Part shown: in pieces, positions 10,401 through 22,900 of the stretch
How positions within the stretch are numbered: position 1 is the stretch's first letter
Layout: every line of letters begins with the position of its first letter
Assembly: GCA_030770545.1 (NCBI GenBank)
Contig: CM061106.1
Coordinates: 13,999,001 to 14,063,000, forward strand
Direction: 5' to 3'
Source of the DNA: Macropodus opercularis
Taxonomy: Eukaryota > Chordata > Actinopteri > Anabantiformes > Osphronemidae
Length of the DNA: 64,000 nt
Translations under genes and position numbers: made by a program
The notes under the pieces: model-generated
The model's input: the letters and a program-made list of their open reading frames with translations, nothing else
What the model was told of the DNA's origin: nothing
Databases searched by the model: none

Positions 10401-11634
10401 ATGAACGTGTGCTTCAGCTCCTGGTTCCTGGCGGTTGGGCTGTTTCTGAGCAGCTCAGCTCTGACTCCTGAAGAGTGTCAGCCTTTGGTCGCTCCTCTGT
10501 CTCTGGCCGACCCGTCCAAGGTAAAACCTCCTGAGCCTTTTAGAAACTCCATCATCAGACACAGATGTTAACTCACTGAAACTCTGTGCAGACATATGGC
10601 AGGTCAAACTTCATCTCAGGTTACAACGATCAAGAACTATACAAGGTTATGCTGAAGATGACGGACAGCAGCTGGTTGAACATGTCTGCATCCAACCCCA
10701 ACGAACTAGTCATGTCCCAGGAGAACAGAATGTGAGTAGCCGTCACCGCGGGGGGTCTGGGTCCGTGGGCGCTAACTCAACGCCTCCTGTGTTTCCTCCC
10801 CAGGAACGGAACCTGCTTTAAAGCAACAACCATCGTAACCATCGACGGGAACACTGCAACAACCTCATGTAAGTTAGACTGAATCTCACTGAACGTGTTC
10901 TTCAACGCTCAGTAGATGTGAGTGAACATGGTGTGAAGAAACTAGTGTGAACAAACAGGAGAACATGAGTCAGACAGGAGGGGGGCTAACGGGAGTGTGT
11001 GCAGGTTGGTCAGCTGCCATTACACACAAAAGACGTAACGTCTGACTTCATCAAACAAAACCAAACAGACACAAACTAAACCCTAAGTTAGAGCTGCAAC
11101 AAAAGGAACCTCAATGCTTCATGTTGGGTGTTCTGTTATTGCCAGTAAAACACAGAAACCCGTCAATGTCTCGTCTTCTGACTTCAGACGCCAACGTAAC
11201 CTCCGTGTTTCACGTGCTGCCGAGCTGCGATGACTGCTTGGTTCTCAGCATCAACAGCACCGCCGGGAATGTTGGAAAATTACTCGCACTGATGAAGCTG
11301 AAGAGCTCGGAAGAGGTGATCACTGCTCGCGCCCTGTATCTGCTGGGTAAGAACAGATGAGAGAGAAACTCAGCCCTCGCTCTGAAACACTCTGAGCTGT
11401 CGTCTGTGCTTTGCAGCCAGACGGTCGACGGTGACGGACGCAGAGATGGAACGTTTCAAGCAGCAGGCAAAGTGCCTCGGGTTCTCTGGAGAACCGGACT
11501 TCCACTACAACCCAGACAAAGGTGCTAAGTCTTTAAAGCTGTGTTGGAGGTGTCGTGCCACAGGGTTTGATCTCTGATTTTTCCTTCCAGAGTTCTGTCG
11601 TGAAGGCGAGAGCATCCAGTTTCCCCTCAGCTGA
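10401..11634 (+). CDS. secreted lipocalin, PSTBP/TBT-binding-protein-like
   Basis: Predicted 210-residue secreted lipocalin related to fish saxitoxin/tetrodotoxin-binding proteins (PSTBP) and tributyltin-binding proteins, themselves alpha-1-acid-glycoprotein-like carriers of small ligands in plasma. Exons read by splice signals: 10401-10520, 10592-10731, 10804-10868, 11188-11346, 11417-11521, 11591-11634; the sum is 633 bases, in frame to TGA. I chose the ATG at 10401 because it opens a signal peptide (MNVCFSSWFLAVGLFLSSSA, then LTPEECQPL). N-glycosylation sequons are visible (NMS, NGT, NVT, NST). Cysteines occur in pairs expected for lipocalin disulphides (CDDC, a late KCLGF and the final EFCREG). 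Pufferfish PSTBPs carry two such domains in tandem; this has one, as TBT-binding proteins do. A polyadenylation signal AATAAA follows near 11703. Ligand cannot be inferred from sequence alone. Confidence 0.85.
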
Positions 11635-11719
11635 ACGAAAAGCTCAACAGCTACAAATCTGTAATGGAGCAGAGACCAAGCGCTTAATGTACTGTTTGTC
11701 TTAATAAAATTTCTTTGGG

Positions 11720-12619
11720 AAAATAATTATGATTATGAATTGTTACAAATTTTGTTATGAAGTCTGAAGGGCAACACACAATCTAAAATGTCGACCTGAC
11801 ACACAAACAGGTGAACAAAGGATTTAATATAATAATTAACATAAAATCACAGAAGTTACAGCAACAACAGACAATGTAAGAACTCCAGGTCACTGACAAA
11901 GAGAAGTAAAACTCTCTGCAAAACATTACACTTCTATGCAGATGACACTATTTTATTTCTTTGACAACTTCAAACCAGACGCTGATTCAGTGGAAAAGGA
12001 TTCAACATCTTTATCACAGACGCTGAGGCTTTTTAACATGTAAACAGGTGAGCAAACAGACGGCGCACGCTCAACGGGTCAGTTACACAGGACACACAGA
12101 CACTTTGGACCCAGGCCCGGCTGTGTTATAAAGGAACCAGCTCCCCCCCGGGTTGGTACAGTATAGTAACGGTGTGGTGTCGTTGCACTGATGGCATGTG
12201 TGTGTCGTACTTCTTCAACCTTCACGTTCCCTCTGACCCAGAACACCAGACTATGCAGGTCAAAAGTGGCAGTGAATCCACACAACCACACGTGTTGTTT
12301 GCTCTGGAGCGATCAGTGTTTTCTATGCAGGTCAGCGACCCTGCGTCCTAGAAAAAGCTACTCTTTGAAAACAGGCTCAGTGCAGCAAAACACTAAACAC
12401 AACCCTCACTGAGATAACACACACTGTCACTCAGAACACACTGAGAGAAAAAACACTACCATCAAGCACCAATACAGAAAATACTAACTTAAACCTTTAC
12501 AGTTCAAAGAATTTCAAAGAAAAGAGAAACATTCTGTCACATGATTTATTTAAATGTTTGGAACATAACGATTCTTTAAGGTAAATGAAAATTAGCAGTT
12601 TGCTTCAATAGTTGATTAG
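11720..12619. other. intergenic, nothing recognised
   Basis: No gene found. ORFs at 12079-12412 are overlapping on both strands and unsupported. Confidence 0.35.
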
Positions 12620-13072
12620 TTAGTCATTTATGGAATTACAGTAATGAGAAGAAAAAGGTAGAAACATACTGTACATACTGTAATTTGAACAAATAATTGA
12701 GGGGCTGATCATGCCTCTCTCTAGCATCAGGCCACAGGTTTTCATCAACATGTAAAGTTCTCTCTTGACATGAACCTGGGGAAGAACCTCATCCATCCCT
12801 GTTGTCCTCTGGACTCGTGTCCTCACATCCAGTACTGTAACTGTTCGCATGGCTTCCAGAAGAGACATTTGGTCATGTGGGTGGTGATCAGACACTTTCC
12901 ACCTCCAGGCAGAGAAAAACTCCTCTATTAGGTTGAGGAAGGGTGAAAATGCAGACAGGTACAAAACATGCCTCCACAAACCCGTCTTCCTTGTTCCATT
13001 TCTGCTGTGGAGACTGTAGTTAGAGTTTTGCACATGTAGCTCCAGTTGCGCCCACTGTCGTTTAGCAATCAA
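12620..13072 (-). pseudogene. Tc1/mariner-superfamily (IS630-like) transposase fragment
   Basis: The minus-strand peptide contains YLSAFSPFLNLIEEFFSAWR and a following KVSDHHPHDQMSLLEAM, the C-terminal catalytic block (Pro-x-Asn-x-Ile-Glu) of DDE/D endonucleases of the IS630-Tc1-mariner group. The Pro and Asn of the usual SPxLNPIE block are partly altered (FLNLIEE). Only the C-terminal third of a transposase is present, with no N-terminal DNA-binding domain and no clear terminal repeats, so it is a relic. Confidence 0.7.
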
Positions 13073-13110
13073 GTGGAGATACGCGGCAGATACTGGTCCT
13101 GATGTGTTGT

Positions 13111-13140
13111 TCCTCCTATGCTGGGAGGAGCATAGGAGGA
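13111..13140. repeat. 12-bp inverted repeat with 6-base loop
   Basis: TCCTCCTATGCT and AGCATAGGAGGA are exact reverse complements. A third copy of the CTCCTCCTATG motif follows at about 13175. It may be decayed transposon end sequence linked to the adjacent transposase relic. Confidence 0.5.
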
Positions 13141-13496
13141 CTCTTCACTGCATTGAACTGCATATACTATGTTGCTCCTCCTATGTTTTGGTGTCGGGTC
13201 GTCTGGATGCACAAGCTTCTGTCTGAGGGTGTTGGTGGCTTTGAAGTAGACGCTATGTTGTAGTTTCTAAAAATCCTTTTGAGCTTTTCAGACTCTTGCC
13301 ATGTAAGGAATGACCAGATTCTTCCGTTGACTCTGAGTGTCAGGCTGTTCTGTTGTCCATGTCCTGGGTTGAGATGCAGCCTTGTTGAAGGCCCATCTGG
13401 GGCCACAGGTCCTGAGAGCTGCCCTTAGATGCACGTTGTCCTTTGTGCATCCTGTGTACATGCTACAAGACGTCTCCTAGCATCACTAAAAACTGC
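13141..13496. other. no gene recognised
   Basis: An ORF on the minus strand (13406-13167) has no recognisable domain. It may be part of the degraded transposon to its left. Confidence 0.3.
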
Positions 13497-13575
13497 TTAG
13501 ATAACAGGATTCAAACCTGCGGGGAAACCCCAATGGATTTCGAGTCCCTCGCCTTAACCACTCAGCCACAACTAC
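13497..13575 (-). pseudogene. tRNA-Ser(CGA)-like relic
   Basis: Minus-strand sequence has a D arm (TGGCTGAGTGGTTAAGGCG), an anticodon loop with CGA (GGACTCGAAATCC), a variable arm (TGGGGTTTCCCC) and a T arm (GCAGGTTTGAATCCTGT), all of class II tRNA-Ser form. The acceptor strands GTAGTTG and TATCTAA do not pair, so it is probably not functional. A further T-arm-like block at about 13825-13845 suggests a second, more decayed copy. Confidence 0.6.
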
Positions 13576-14339
13576 CTAAGATGGGCCAGCGAGTAATGTG
13601 CACAACAGAAGTGTAAGAGCGTTAGGACAAGAACTGCAGCCTGGGACCTGAAGGCAACAACACTGTAACAAAGAGTTGCACCTGCTTATTAAAGCTTGTA
13701 CACACACAGCAAGACTGACATTTACAATCACAAAACTCATTGACTAACCACAAAAAGAACCTAACACGAGAAGAATTAAAGCAAAGCATCACTAAAAGTT
13801 ACGTATGAGGCAGGATCCAAACCTGCGTCTGATTTCTCATCTGCCTTGGTCTGTTATGGAAACAGTAACCTCCAACATTCCAGCCCTGCGTTGGAACTGA
13901 CCAGGTGCTGTCTGTGTGGCGTCAGCATGTTCTGTGGATGGGTTTTCTCAAAGCTCTCTGTCATCCTGCCTTGGCTCAACAACTTACAGCAATGCCAGAC
14001 ATCTGCCATGTGTCCATAGAGAAGCCAGGCTTCCAAGCAGAGAGTTACAGGTGTTTGGAAACATGGTGGTTGTCTTTACCATAAGTAATGTCATTACCAA
14101 TGTCCAAGTTCTCACAGTGTTGACTGGAAAGTCATCTCTGACTGATGCCATCTTCTGTTGATATGATGCTAAACACAGATGACAAAGCTGCTTGTACCAA
14201 CTACAGAACATGTGAAATGCTAGTGATTAAAAGGCTGATTTACTTTATTCATCTTCAACAGATGACTCACGAATCCAGGATCCACATATAAATCACTTGT
14301 GTTAAACTGGCAGCATCACTGTCACGTAGAGCAACACAC
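13576..14339. other. intergenic, nothing recognised
   Basis: Apart from the second tRNA-like fragment noted above, no feature is seen. Overlapping ORFs at 13854-14211 have no support. Confidence 0.3.
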
Positions 14340-15365
14340 TGTTACGATTCAGCTGAGGGACCAGAGAAGGAATGGAATGTGCAAAACCAAGACAGGAGAG
14401 CGAGCGTAGTTTTAACCGTTTATTAGTAAATAGCGACACCTCAGGTCGAGGACGGGCACAGCCTGGGTCTATGGAGACAGAGAAGGCAGTCAGGTTGCAG
14501 ATGGATGATTCAAATGGTGAGAGGGGGGAATGACATACCTCCAGGCTGGCAGGGAGTCGCAGAGTGAGGGAACCAGATGAATGAGGCAGTGAGGGAGATG
14601 ACCGGGGCTCTTTGATGACACGGTGGTGGGTGGCTGGGTCGGGCGTCACAGGTGGGTCTCTTCCACCGGGCAGCCGAGGGTGACAAGAGGTGTCTCCGGA
14701 AGGTTTCTCGCAGCGCGGCAACTGACGAGTACAGGGTTCCTCTTCGAGACCGGGGGGGGGGGGGGAGGAGAGCAGGCCAACACAAAAGACACGGAACAAA
14801 AAGAAGTCCAACAGAAAGCGAGCCAAACTGGCTGGTTACAATAATGTCACTGGGGAATTAAATCCTCAGCCTGTTAGCAGCTACCGCTATTCATGTAGCG
14901 TCTGGGCGGCTGGGAGTCAGGGGGAAATATTCAGTTCGCTAGGTACTTTAGCCAGGTAGCGGTCTAGATAGTTCAGCGTGGAAACAGGACGTTCATCGAA
15001 AGGTATACATGGGATCATGGCTTCAATGGCGTAGGTTAATCCGACGTGAGTTCATGGCCGAAGGTACGTGAAGCCGGAGTGCGGCAGACAGAACAAGCGG
15101 GGATTCAAAAAACACACTCACGTCGACGTGGATCCAGGGTTCGGGAGCTATGGGTCTCCGAGTAGGTGAAGCTTGTCAGGGTCTTGTCCGTCGAAACGTA
15201 GTTGACGATCTGACGCTGGTTCTCCTGTGAACAGGGCTTAAGACTGGTTAGTGGCAGGTGAAAGGAATAAGCAATCAGTGAAAGCTGGCAGAGATGGTGA
15301 GTGAATATCCGCCGGAGCCCTTCAGAGTAAGAGCCCCGGCGGAAGTGGTTCTGCCGATCATGACA
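14340..15365 (-). mobile_element. solo LTR, 1026 bp (Gypsy-type)
   Basis: On the + strand it runs TGTTACGATT...ATCATGACA, so its ends are TG...CA. It is flanked by the 5-bp duplication CACAC (14335-14339 and 15366-15370). In minus orientation it starts TGTCATGATCGGC and contains CCGCCGGGGCTCTTACTCTG, which matches the start of the solo LTR at 41049. No internal coding region is present, so it is a solo LTR left by recombination. A poly-G run lies at about 14752-14766. Confidence 0.75.
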
Positions 15366-16480
15366 CACACACTGTGTGACCACTAAACACAGTGAGTCAA
15401 ATGCTCACACATTCACTGGTGAGGGTTGAATTTTCATCAGCATAACGTCAACTACAGTTAAGTAAAGGTTTGAAAACACAACGCAGTGATTTATCCTGAT
15501 GACATGAGCTGGTTGAGCTCAGTCAACTGTGTCACATTTATCTTCTTCCATCTGGGAAAACAGTCTAGAGAGCAAGTGTTTCCTCACTTCATTTGTTTGA
15601 ACTATCAGGATGGGAAAGCAGCTGCTCCTGCTCATCTTCTTCCCTCACAAACATTCTGTTACCAGGCGATGGCTCCACCAAACCACTTCCTCAACTCTTT
15701 TTCTGAACAAGGACCAAGTTGGCCTCCATGGTCACAATCATGTTGCTTTGACTCTGAAACAGAAACATCAATAACATGTTGGTGTGTAGTTGTGAAATAT
15801 CATTACAGTCCAGTCAGTAAAGGCCTAGTTCTCATCTACTGCATGAACATCTGGATGTAGATCTAACCTCTGGACAAACTGGACATGTTCCATCATCCAA
15901 TCAGCTACAAAGACTGAATAAACTCCTGCTTCTGAAGTGGAGGTGGTGGAACTGGGATGTAGATAATGAATGAATAGAATAGAATGTATAATATAAAGTA
16001 ATGAGGTGGTTGTTGACCCACGGTGTCATTCTGTTTAGAATTAGCAGGTTTAATATCTACATTATTACCACATTTCAGGTGTTGCTAAAAAGTGAACATG
16101 TATTAGGAAGAAACAATCCATCCACACAATGAAAGTCACTGCACAAACTATGTCTGACTCAGATGATCTCAGCAAAACTGACTATAATAAATGATCATCC
16201 TATGAAATGAGCCTCATTCGTTGTTGACTGATAAACAAAAAGCCTCAGAGAATAATTAACTCAGTCAATGTTATGTTTAGAGCAGTGGACGTGTCCTGGT
16301 TTTACAAACGTTGGCTCTAAATGTATTGACCTGTTTACTTCCTCATAGATAACAAGCTTGTTTTTCACTCATAAATATTCTGTCAAATGGCTCCAACCTG
16401 CTTCGCTTTAACATAAGGGTCAGAGGTCACTGATGGTTACCATAGAAACCCAGCTGACTTGTCCTGTGGTGTGTGTCTTC
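15366..16480. other. intergenic with one dispersed repeat
   Basis: Holds the second copy of the 7020-7135 repeat. The 124-codon plus-strand ORF at 15486-15860 runs across that repeat and has no domain; I do not call it a gene. Confidence 0.35.
15580..15695 (+). repeat. dispersed direct repeat, copy 2
   Basis: Near-identical partner of 7020-7135 in the same orientation, 8.5 kb away. Both copies include GGGAAAGCAGCTGCTCCTGC. Confidence 0.6.
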
Positions 16481-16489
16481 AGATGGTTC

Positions 16490-16620
16490 AGTTCAATTCA
16501 CTTTATTTATATAGAGTCAACTGAATAATGGCACATTGCAAGGTTTAAGACAGAATTCAACAATACAACTATATAGAAAACCAACAAATCCCAGTTGAGT
16601 CATTAATTAATAAACACAAC
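16490..16620. repeat. teleost interspersed repeat fragment
   Basis: TTCAATTCACTTTATTTATA followed by a gene-free AT-rich tail resembles a common fish repeat of this start. Class not determined. Confidence 0.4.
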
Positions 16621-16635
16621 TTTTAATGGAAACAT

Positions 16636-16718
16636 TACCAGGAGTGGGGATCGAACCCACGAGGACTAACGTCCATTGGATCTTAAGTCCAACGCCTTCA
16701 CCACTCGGCCATCCTGGT
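16636..16718 (-). tRNA. tRNA-Leu (anticodon UAA)
   Basis: A full class II cloverleaf reads on the minus strand: acceptor ACCAGGA pairs with TCCTGGT; D arm GGCCGAGTGG; anticodon loop CTTAAGA with UAA; long variable arm (GGACGTTAGTCC); T arm GTGGGTTCGATCCCCAC. The discriminator is A and CCA is not encoded, as usual in eukaryotes. A and B box promoter elements (TGGCCGAGTGG and GGTTCGATCCC) are intact. It decodes UUA. Confidence 0.92.
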
Positions 16719-16777
16719 AGAATTTCCTTACTGTTATTATTCTACACATCACTAACTGAGATAACTCTGACCATGTC

Positions 16778-17230
16778 CTAGTCATTAGTCCTGTTGTGTC
16801 TAACAACTCTCTGGTTGTTTGTGAACAACAAGTTTGTGTCTAACTGTTTGTTGTGAACCTCCCTCAGCAAATGTGGTTTCAGAAGATGACACCCGAGGTT
16901 TGGATGCAGAAACAACATTGCAGACGTTTGGTTGGTGGCAGCATGTCCTGCTTTCCTGTAGCGGATAAGGAAACTGTCCACCGTGTGTTGGAGGGACATG
17001 TGAGCCTTGTCCACAGCCTTAATGAGTCTGAAAGGTTTGAATTAACCTCTCAGCCAAACCGTTGGTTTCTGGGTGATGGGTGCAGACCTGAAATGTTTGA
17101 TACCGTTTTGAGTCATAAAGGAAGTAAACTCCTCCAACATGAAGTGTCGTCCATTGTCACTCACAGTTTGTTCAGACACGTTGTTCCTGGAAAAGATGGA
17201 CCTAAGAGCAGACCTCTTAGGTCCATCTTT
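16778..17230 (-). pseudogene. Ty3/Gypsy integrase relic
   Basis: Minus-strand frames include SDNGRHFMLEEFTSFMTQNG, the second catalytic Asp block of a retroviral-type integrase core, and then further on a peptide with FLIRYRKAGHAATNQTSAML, matching the region that follows the catalytic Glu in Gypsy integrases. The frames are shifted between these blocks and no LTR is adjacent. Dead fragment. Confidence 0.75.
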
Positions 17231-17231
17231 T
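17191..17231. repeat. perfect 18-bp hairpin
   Basis: AAAAGATGGACCTAAGAG is followed after five bases by its exact complement CTCTTAGGTCCATCTTTT. The hairpin lies inside the Gypsy relic and is probably a local inverted duplication. Confidence 0.8.
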
Positions 17232-17265
17232 CTGAAGTGGTTGACTTCATCAGCATCACCTCCTT

Positions 17266-17310
17266 TTATTATTATTATTATTATTATTGTTATTATTATT
17301 ATTATTATTA
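17266..17310. repeat. (TTA)n microsatellite
   Basis: About 45 bases of TTA repeats with one TTG interruption. Confidence 0.9.
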
Positions 17311-17319
17311 CCAACAAAA

Positions 17320-19937
17320 TCTTTCAATAGCCAAGATCAGTAAACTTGTCTTTCTAGTGGAGCAGGGAGCTTAGATGGAAGCGTGTGAAGACACTGGACA
17401 CTGTGGTTCTTGGTACGTTAATAAATGTTTTCACATTAATAATTTTTATTCAACTTCTTTGAGTTAATATTGTAGTTATGTTTTATCAGTACACACTTTA
17501 TTAGGTTCTCACGTGTAATTCAGTGTTTTGGGATCTAACAGAAACACCTTTAATGTAATGTATTACACCTCTACCACCCACTGTAACCTCAAAAGTATAT
17601 GTCTAACAGAATTATCACATTTATAACAATTAAAAACATGAATTAGAATCAGTGGCTTCCAATAACCAAGACGATGTAAATCTGTTTTTTACATGAAGGT
17701 ATAAATAAACAATGAGTCTAGAGACAGAATTTAGCTGTTTCACTTCCATCCAAGCTCAGTAACTGTGTTTAGCAGGTTCAGGTTCATGTTGTGTTTGTGA
17801 TGTTTATGTTGGTCACACAAACTACGATCTGTCACAGAAGCAGAGGAAGAACATGAGACACTAACAGACTAAACGAAGACCTGATGATGGTGATTCGTCA
17901 GATGGAGAAGAGCCACCACTGGCTGCACCAAGCTCCCTACTGAGCATCAGAGGACTGAACCTGACAACATGAAGACAATGGAGGTAGGTCCAGGCATTAA
18001 AACCACCACGATCACTGTTTGACTGTTGTTTTGACAGGACAATCTTTGGTACTTTCACTCTTTTAAACAGTGAAAGAATCACATCTTTGTGGAAACTGTA
18101 AAGTTGTTTGAGGGCAGTAGATAAAGTCTAGAGGAAATCTGAAAGAATCAAAAACGTGGCCCCACCGTTCTCTTTCAGAGTCAGAGCAGCCAGCGTTCGC
18201 CTGGCAGACGTCTGGGATGATGTTTACTGTGAATATGGAGGTCGCTGAATGTATGTAGAGGCAGTTTTCTGGAGGCCCAGACACCATGAAACACATCTCC
18301 CCACTAGATGAATCACTTCCTGAAGGAAATGCAGAGTGATTGTTGTGATGTTGAATGTATCCCCCAAGAGTCTCTGACAGTAAGAAGATTATAAAACATG
18401 GATAAAGTAAGTAAGAAAAATAGAAGTGGTTCAAACAGAGCTGAACGTCTACAGAACAATCTGAAACTAACTTTTAGAATAATTAAGAAACATCTAATGA
18501 TCCAAATAATAAAAGTATAAAACCCTGAGATATGCTGATGGAACTGAGTTCCCTAACATTGCTTGTAACATTTTAAAGGTATGTTAAAAGTGAGCAATCA
18601 CTAAAATAACTTCACTACATGAAAGCCTAGACTTTAATGAGAAATATGTTTTATTTGTATGTTGCACAGCACTTATTCTGGTATTTTATGTAAATTGCCA
18701 GTAGCCAATGAGCTGAGCACTACTCAGTATGAACAGTATGATTGTAATGGATAAGATGTGCAACAGTACAGACTGCAGTACAATCAATCTAACATTGAAC
18801 TGTATCTAATAGAAAACAATAGTTTTAGAAAATTTTGACTATAGACATTTACAACATCAGCTTCAAGGATATAATAGTCATGTTGTCGTCTTCCCTCTTT
18901 GCCTCACAAGCTCCTTTCTCTTTAGTTTGAGGAGCCCCAGTGTGTCTGCAGCAGCGCAATAGAGCAAAGCTTCACATTGTTAAATATACATGTGTGTAAA
19001 CATTACACAGACAACACAGGACCTTAAATGCAGCAGACGTGTAGTAAAGTCACTGGACGGCTCATGGTCACCACTCAGCAACGTCACTAACAGGCTCCAC
19101 AGTATCTGTCGTGTGAGTACGTCCAGACCAACACATTAGCTCTTAGTACCAGGAAGGTTGATGGTCCTACGTTAAGGTTGTAAAGCAACGTGACACTGTC
19201 ATCACCAACTCACATGTATCATAATGAAAGACAAGATCTCATCCAACTGTTGTTTTCTGAGCAAACGCATTCTCACGTTTTCTCATAAAACATAAATTCA
19301 CTTATAACCATTCAGTCAAGAAGAAACTTTCTATTTGTGTTTCCCAGAAACTTTCTATTTGTATTTCTCAGAATCTTTCTATTTGTGTTTCAGAAATGCA
19401 GGCTGCTGTAGGTGCAGTGATCCAGACTATGTTGAGGGATTTTCCTGCCTGTCATGCAGGTTTTTCAAGTTCTACTAGTCTCTGTCAAAGACCAAAGAAG
19501 TTGCCTAAAGCCAGTGAATGTGTGAAAGCGGTTGTGGTTTGTTCCTTACAATAAAGGTTTGATCATTATCTTAAGTTCACATTAATATTAGATTTAACAC
19601 CAAGCAGCCAAAGTTAGCTATTAGTCGTCTTATTTTATTTTTATTCCCCAGTTTAATGTGATAATCAAAGCTCCAGCAAACCTCCCTTGACACGTGTGAG
19701 AATGAACACAGCGTCCTCATGTCCTTCTGTTCTGGCTCGTGCACATTCCTGCCATAAAAGCCACAAGCAGACAGAAACATCTTTACAGTGTGAGTGTGAG
19801 ACGTTTAGTAGAATATTTCTGAATCTGCTGAGTTTTGTAAGACTTTTACACATTTTGTATGAATATTGACTCCTGCAAACACTCCCTGCAGTTTTTGTCA
19901 CCAGTTACAGTGAATAATTACAACGTGATCGGCCACA
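17320..19937. other. intergenic and WASP-gene upstream region
   Basis: No coding exon, RNA gene or transposon is recognised. Minus-strand ORFs at 17861-18082 and 18063-18434 overlap out of frame and have no domain. Confidence 0.35.
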
Positions 19938-22900
19938 ATGAGTGGAAATCCACCTGCACGGCGGCAGTTGAATGTTGGGTCACAGCTACTGTCGGCACAG
20001 GAGAACGAATGCGTTTTCAACTACCTCGGCAGGAAATGCACCGTAAGTTCTCTCTATTACATTGTTTTAGTCGCTGGCTAACGGGTGAACTCGCACCGTG
20101 CTACAGGAGGTAACTTAGGGTCTGAGTGTCCTGACTTTTTATTGTGGCTCTTCTGCATTTAACTAGTAGTTAATCACACATATAAACATCCTGTCACATT
20201 CAACAAGGAGTTAGGCTGTAAATATATAGATGTAGTACAATATGTTGGGTAGACAGTAAGTGGCTGCTTCTGCTGTGTTGTAGATGACTCTTGTCGTGAC
20301 CATTTGACCAGTGTGTGGCTCATCGCTGTCTTTAATGCACTGGTTGAGTCAGCAGTAAATCAAGCATTTCCTCATCAGTGGTGGGTCAACGTGTCCTTAG
20401 GACCTTCGCTCACCCAGTGCTGTCAGATGAAGAGAATGCTTTTATAGATTTTGTAATAACAAATTCTCTGTAGATTTATATTCCTGTGTGTGTCTTAACT
20501 ACAGACACTAGAAACCATTTGTGTACAATGCAGATCCTTCATTCCCACTGCTGTTAGATCAGTCTAACAACCCTACTGTGTGGATTATCTGGTATAGTTT
20601 AATGTATGTATAGTTTTTGTGTATTTATAAAAACTGTATATTTGTAAAATGCATAATTTTTATTTGCGCAATTATTCGCACATGCTCACTTTAATTCTAT
20701 TGCCTACTACTAATTTTTTTGTAGCTGTTGTAGAAGTGAATTTCCCGACTGAGGGCTCAATAAAGAATCATCTCTCTATCTATAGATTGTCTTTACAGCT
20801 GAGGCTTGTAACTCTCATCTGTAAAGACAATATTAATTAATGAATCAATTGTTCGGTGTGTTTGTGTAAAATAATGAACTTTGCTTCTGACAGGTGACGC
20901 ATTTACCCTGCAGGCGAGACATACAGTAAATGGGTGTTTGTTGATTCTTCTCAGGTTACTTCCCCGTAGCCAGAATAGTTTCCTTGAATTGAGTATAGTT
21001 AAGACGAGGTGCTTCAGAAATATGTCTTTGTCTACAGAGCTCACATGGTTTTAGTGAACATCCCCAGTGATGATGTTCTTCTGGCATCTTTGTGGTTTTG
21101 TCAGTCAGCATGAGATGGAGTCGAGCAGCATCCTCACAGTCTGGAGTGTTTCTGCAGAGGGAGACAGAGATGTTGTGTTTGTGTCCCTGGCCAATCTGAT
21201 CTAGTCAACAAACAGAAATCTCAACTTTGTTGTCACCCTGCAGTGTGTACCGCTCTGTGTTAAATGCTGTAGCTCACACAAGCTTCACATGTTTAACCAG
21301 TTCACAGAAAGTTCAGAGAAGCCTCAGACTTCAGTGCTACTGCATCGGTAGCATGTAACTGTTTCATTAGTCGTGTGGTCAGGGAGCAGCTGATTGGATG
21401 CTCTGCTCCTCTGTACTGTTCATTGAGCAACACAGCAAACTGTGACTGTCTTTCTCTGCCTCCTCCTCTCCAGACACTGTCTACATCAGTGGTCCAGGTG
21501 TTCACAGCAGACACCAACTCCAGCTGGAACAAGAAATGCTGCGGAGTAGCCTGTCTGGTCAAAGACAACCCTCAACGATCGTTTTTCATCAGGGTCTTAG
21601 ACGCCAGAGTATGTAAATCCCACATTAATAGCATTTTATTGAACCTTTCTTTTATAGCCACATAGGTCAGTTAAGGTATTACATTAATTAACGTATTTTA
21701 TGCTGTAGAAGCCTGTTGATCGTCATTTTGTTTGCTAGTCAACATGGTTTGTGTGTTTCTACAGGAGGGTACGATGTTGTTTGAACAGGAACTGTACCGC
21801 AACTTCATGCTCAACTTCCCCAAACCCTACTTTATCACATTTGCTGGAGATGTGAGTTCTCTCTCCACAAACATTCACATTTCTTGTTCTTTCTGAGTTT
21901 ATTTGTTGTTATGATGAAATGTGTCTGTGTGTGTTCACAGATTTGCCAAGTGGGGCTGAATTTTTCCAGTGAGGACGAGTGCAAACGTTTCTACCACCAA
22001 CTGTTAGAGCTAGAGGGTAGAAGACGGCGGAAAACTACCAGCTGCAGATTTGAAGGTAAGTCATCAACCTTCTTGTCTTCTTTTTTCCTGGTTTCTTGTG
22101 ATCTTGTCAGAATTTTTGACCGTTGTGACACCATTTCGAAACCTGTCAGTCTTCAAGCTTGCTGTGATTGTGTCGTCCCCTGTTTGCCTCTTTGAACTTT
22201 GGAGTAGAGGTACGAGGTCCTTGCCTGCCGTCCTTGTATGGGATTGTCCTCCCCAGCGTCTCAGGGGATGGTTACCCCTGCATCGACCCCAATGCCAGCT
22301 CCCTGGCTCACACAAGTAGAGTTGGCCGGTGAAGATCAGGGGCTCACAGCTGTGCTCTGGTGGGAGTGCATGTCTGGTACACCAAGGGTCTGGTGGTCAC
22401 CGTCTCATCCTTTCCAGCTCCTGCAGTTTTACCCTGTCTCTGTCACGGGAATTCTGAATTTTTTCGTCATTGTCAATTCTTTCCTCCCTCAAAGTCAGAC
22501 TTTCAGGAGGTTTTGGGGATTTGTGACAGTTTTGCCTCTGAACCCTGGAGGACGCTGTGGTTTTGTTGGTCTTGTCCTTGTGATGTCATTTCCAGGTTTT
22601 GATCCTGTATAAGCTCCCTTTCAAAGCAGATTAATTAAACAGAGCCTATGTATGTTCTGCTTTTGAAACCATCAAGTATCTTTACAACGGTATCTGTATC
22701 TGTGCTCAGAGCACTGCCTTTCTTTCACACTGTGCCCTAAATCCAGAATAACTTGCTGAGATCAGATCCAGTTGTGTGTTTAGCAGGAAGTGAGAGGGGA
22801 GAGCAGTGGTTGTGGATGGAGGCAGGATCCCAGGAAACTAACCCAGACATGATAATCTAACTTGTATAAATAGTAGCAATGGTGGTAATGGAAGGCTTTT

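Noticed and set aside
14302..14861. Overlapping ORFs on both strands near the poly-G run
   Set aside because: They lie in a solo LTR and have no domain.
15486..15860. 124-codon ORF
   Set aside because: It runs through a dispersed repeat shared with 7020-7135, where the frame is not kept.
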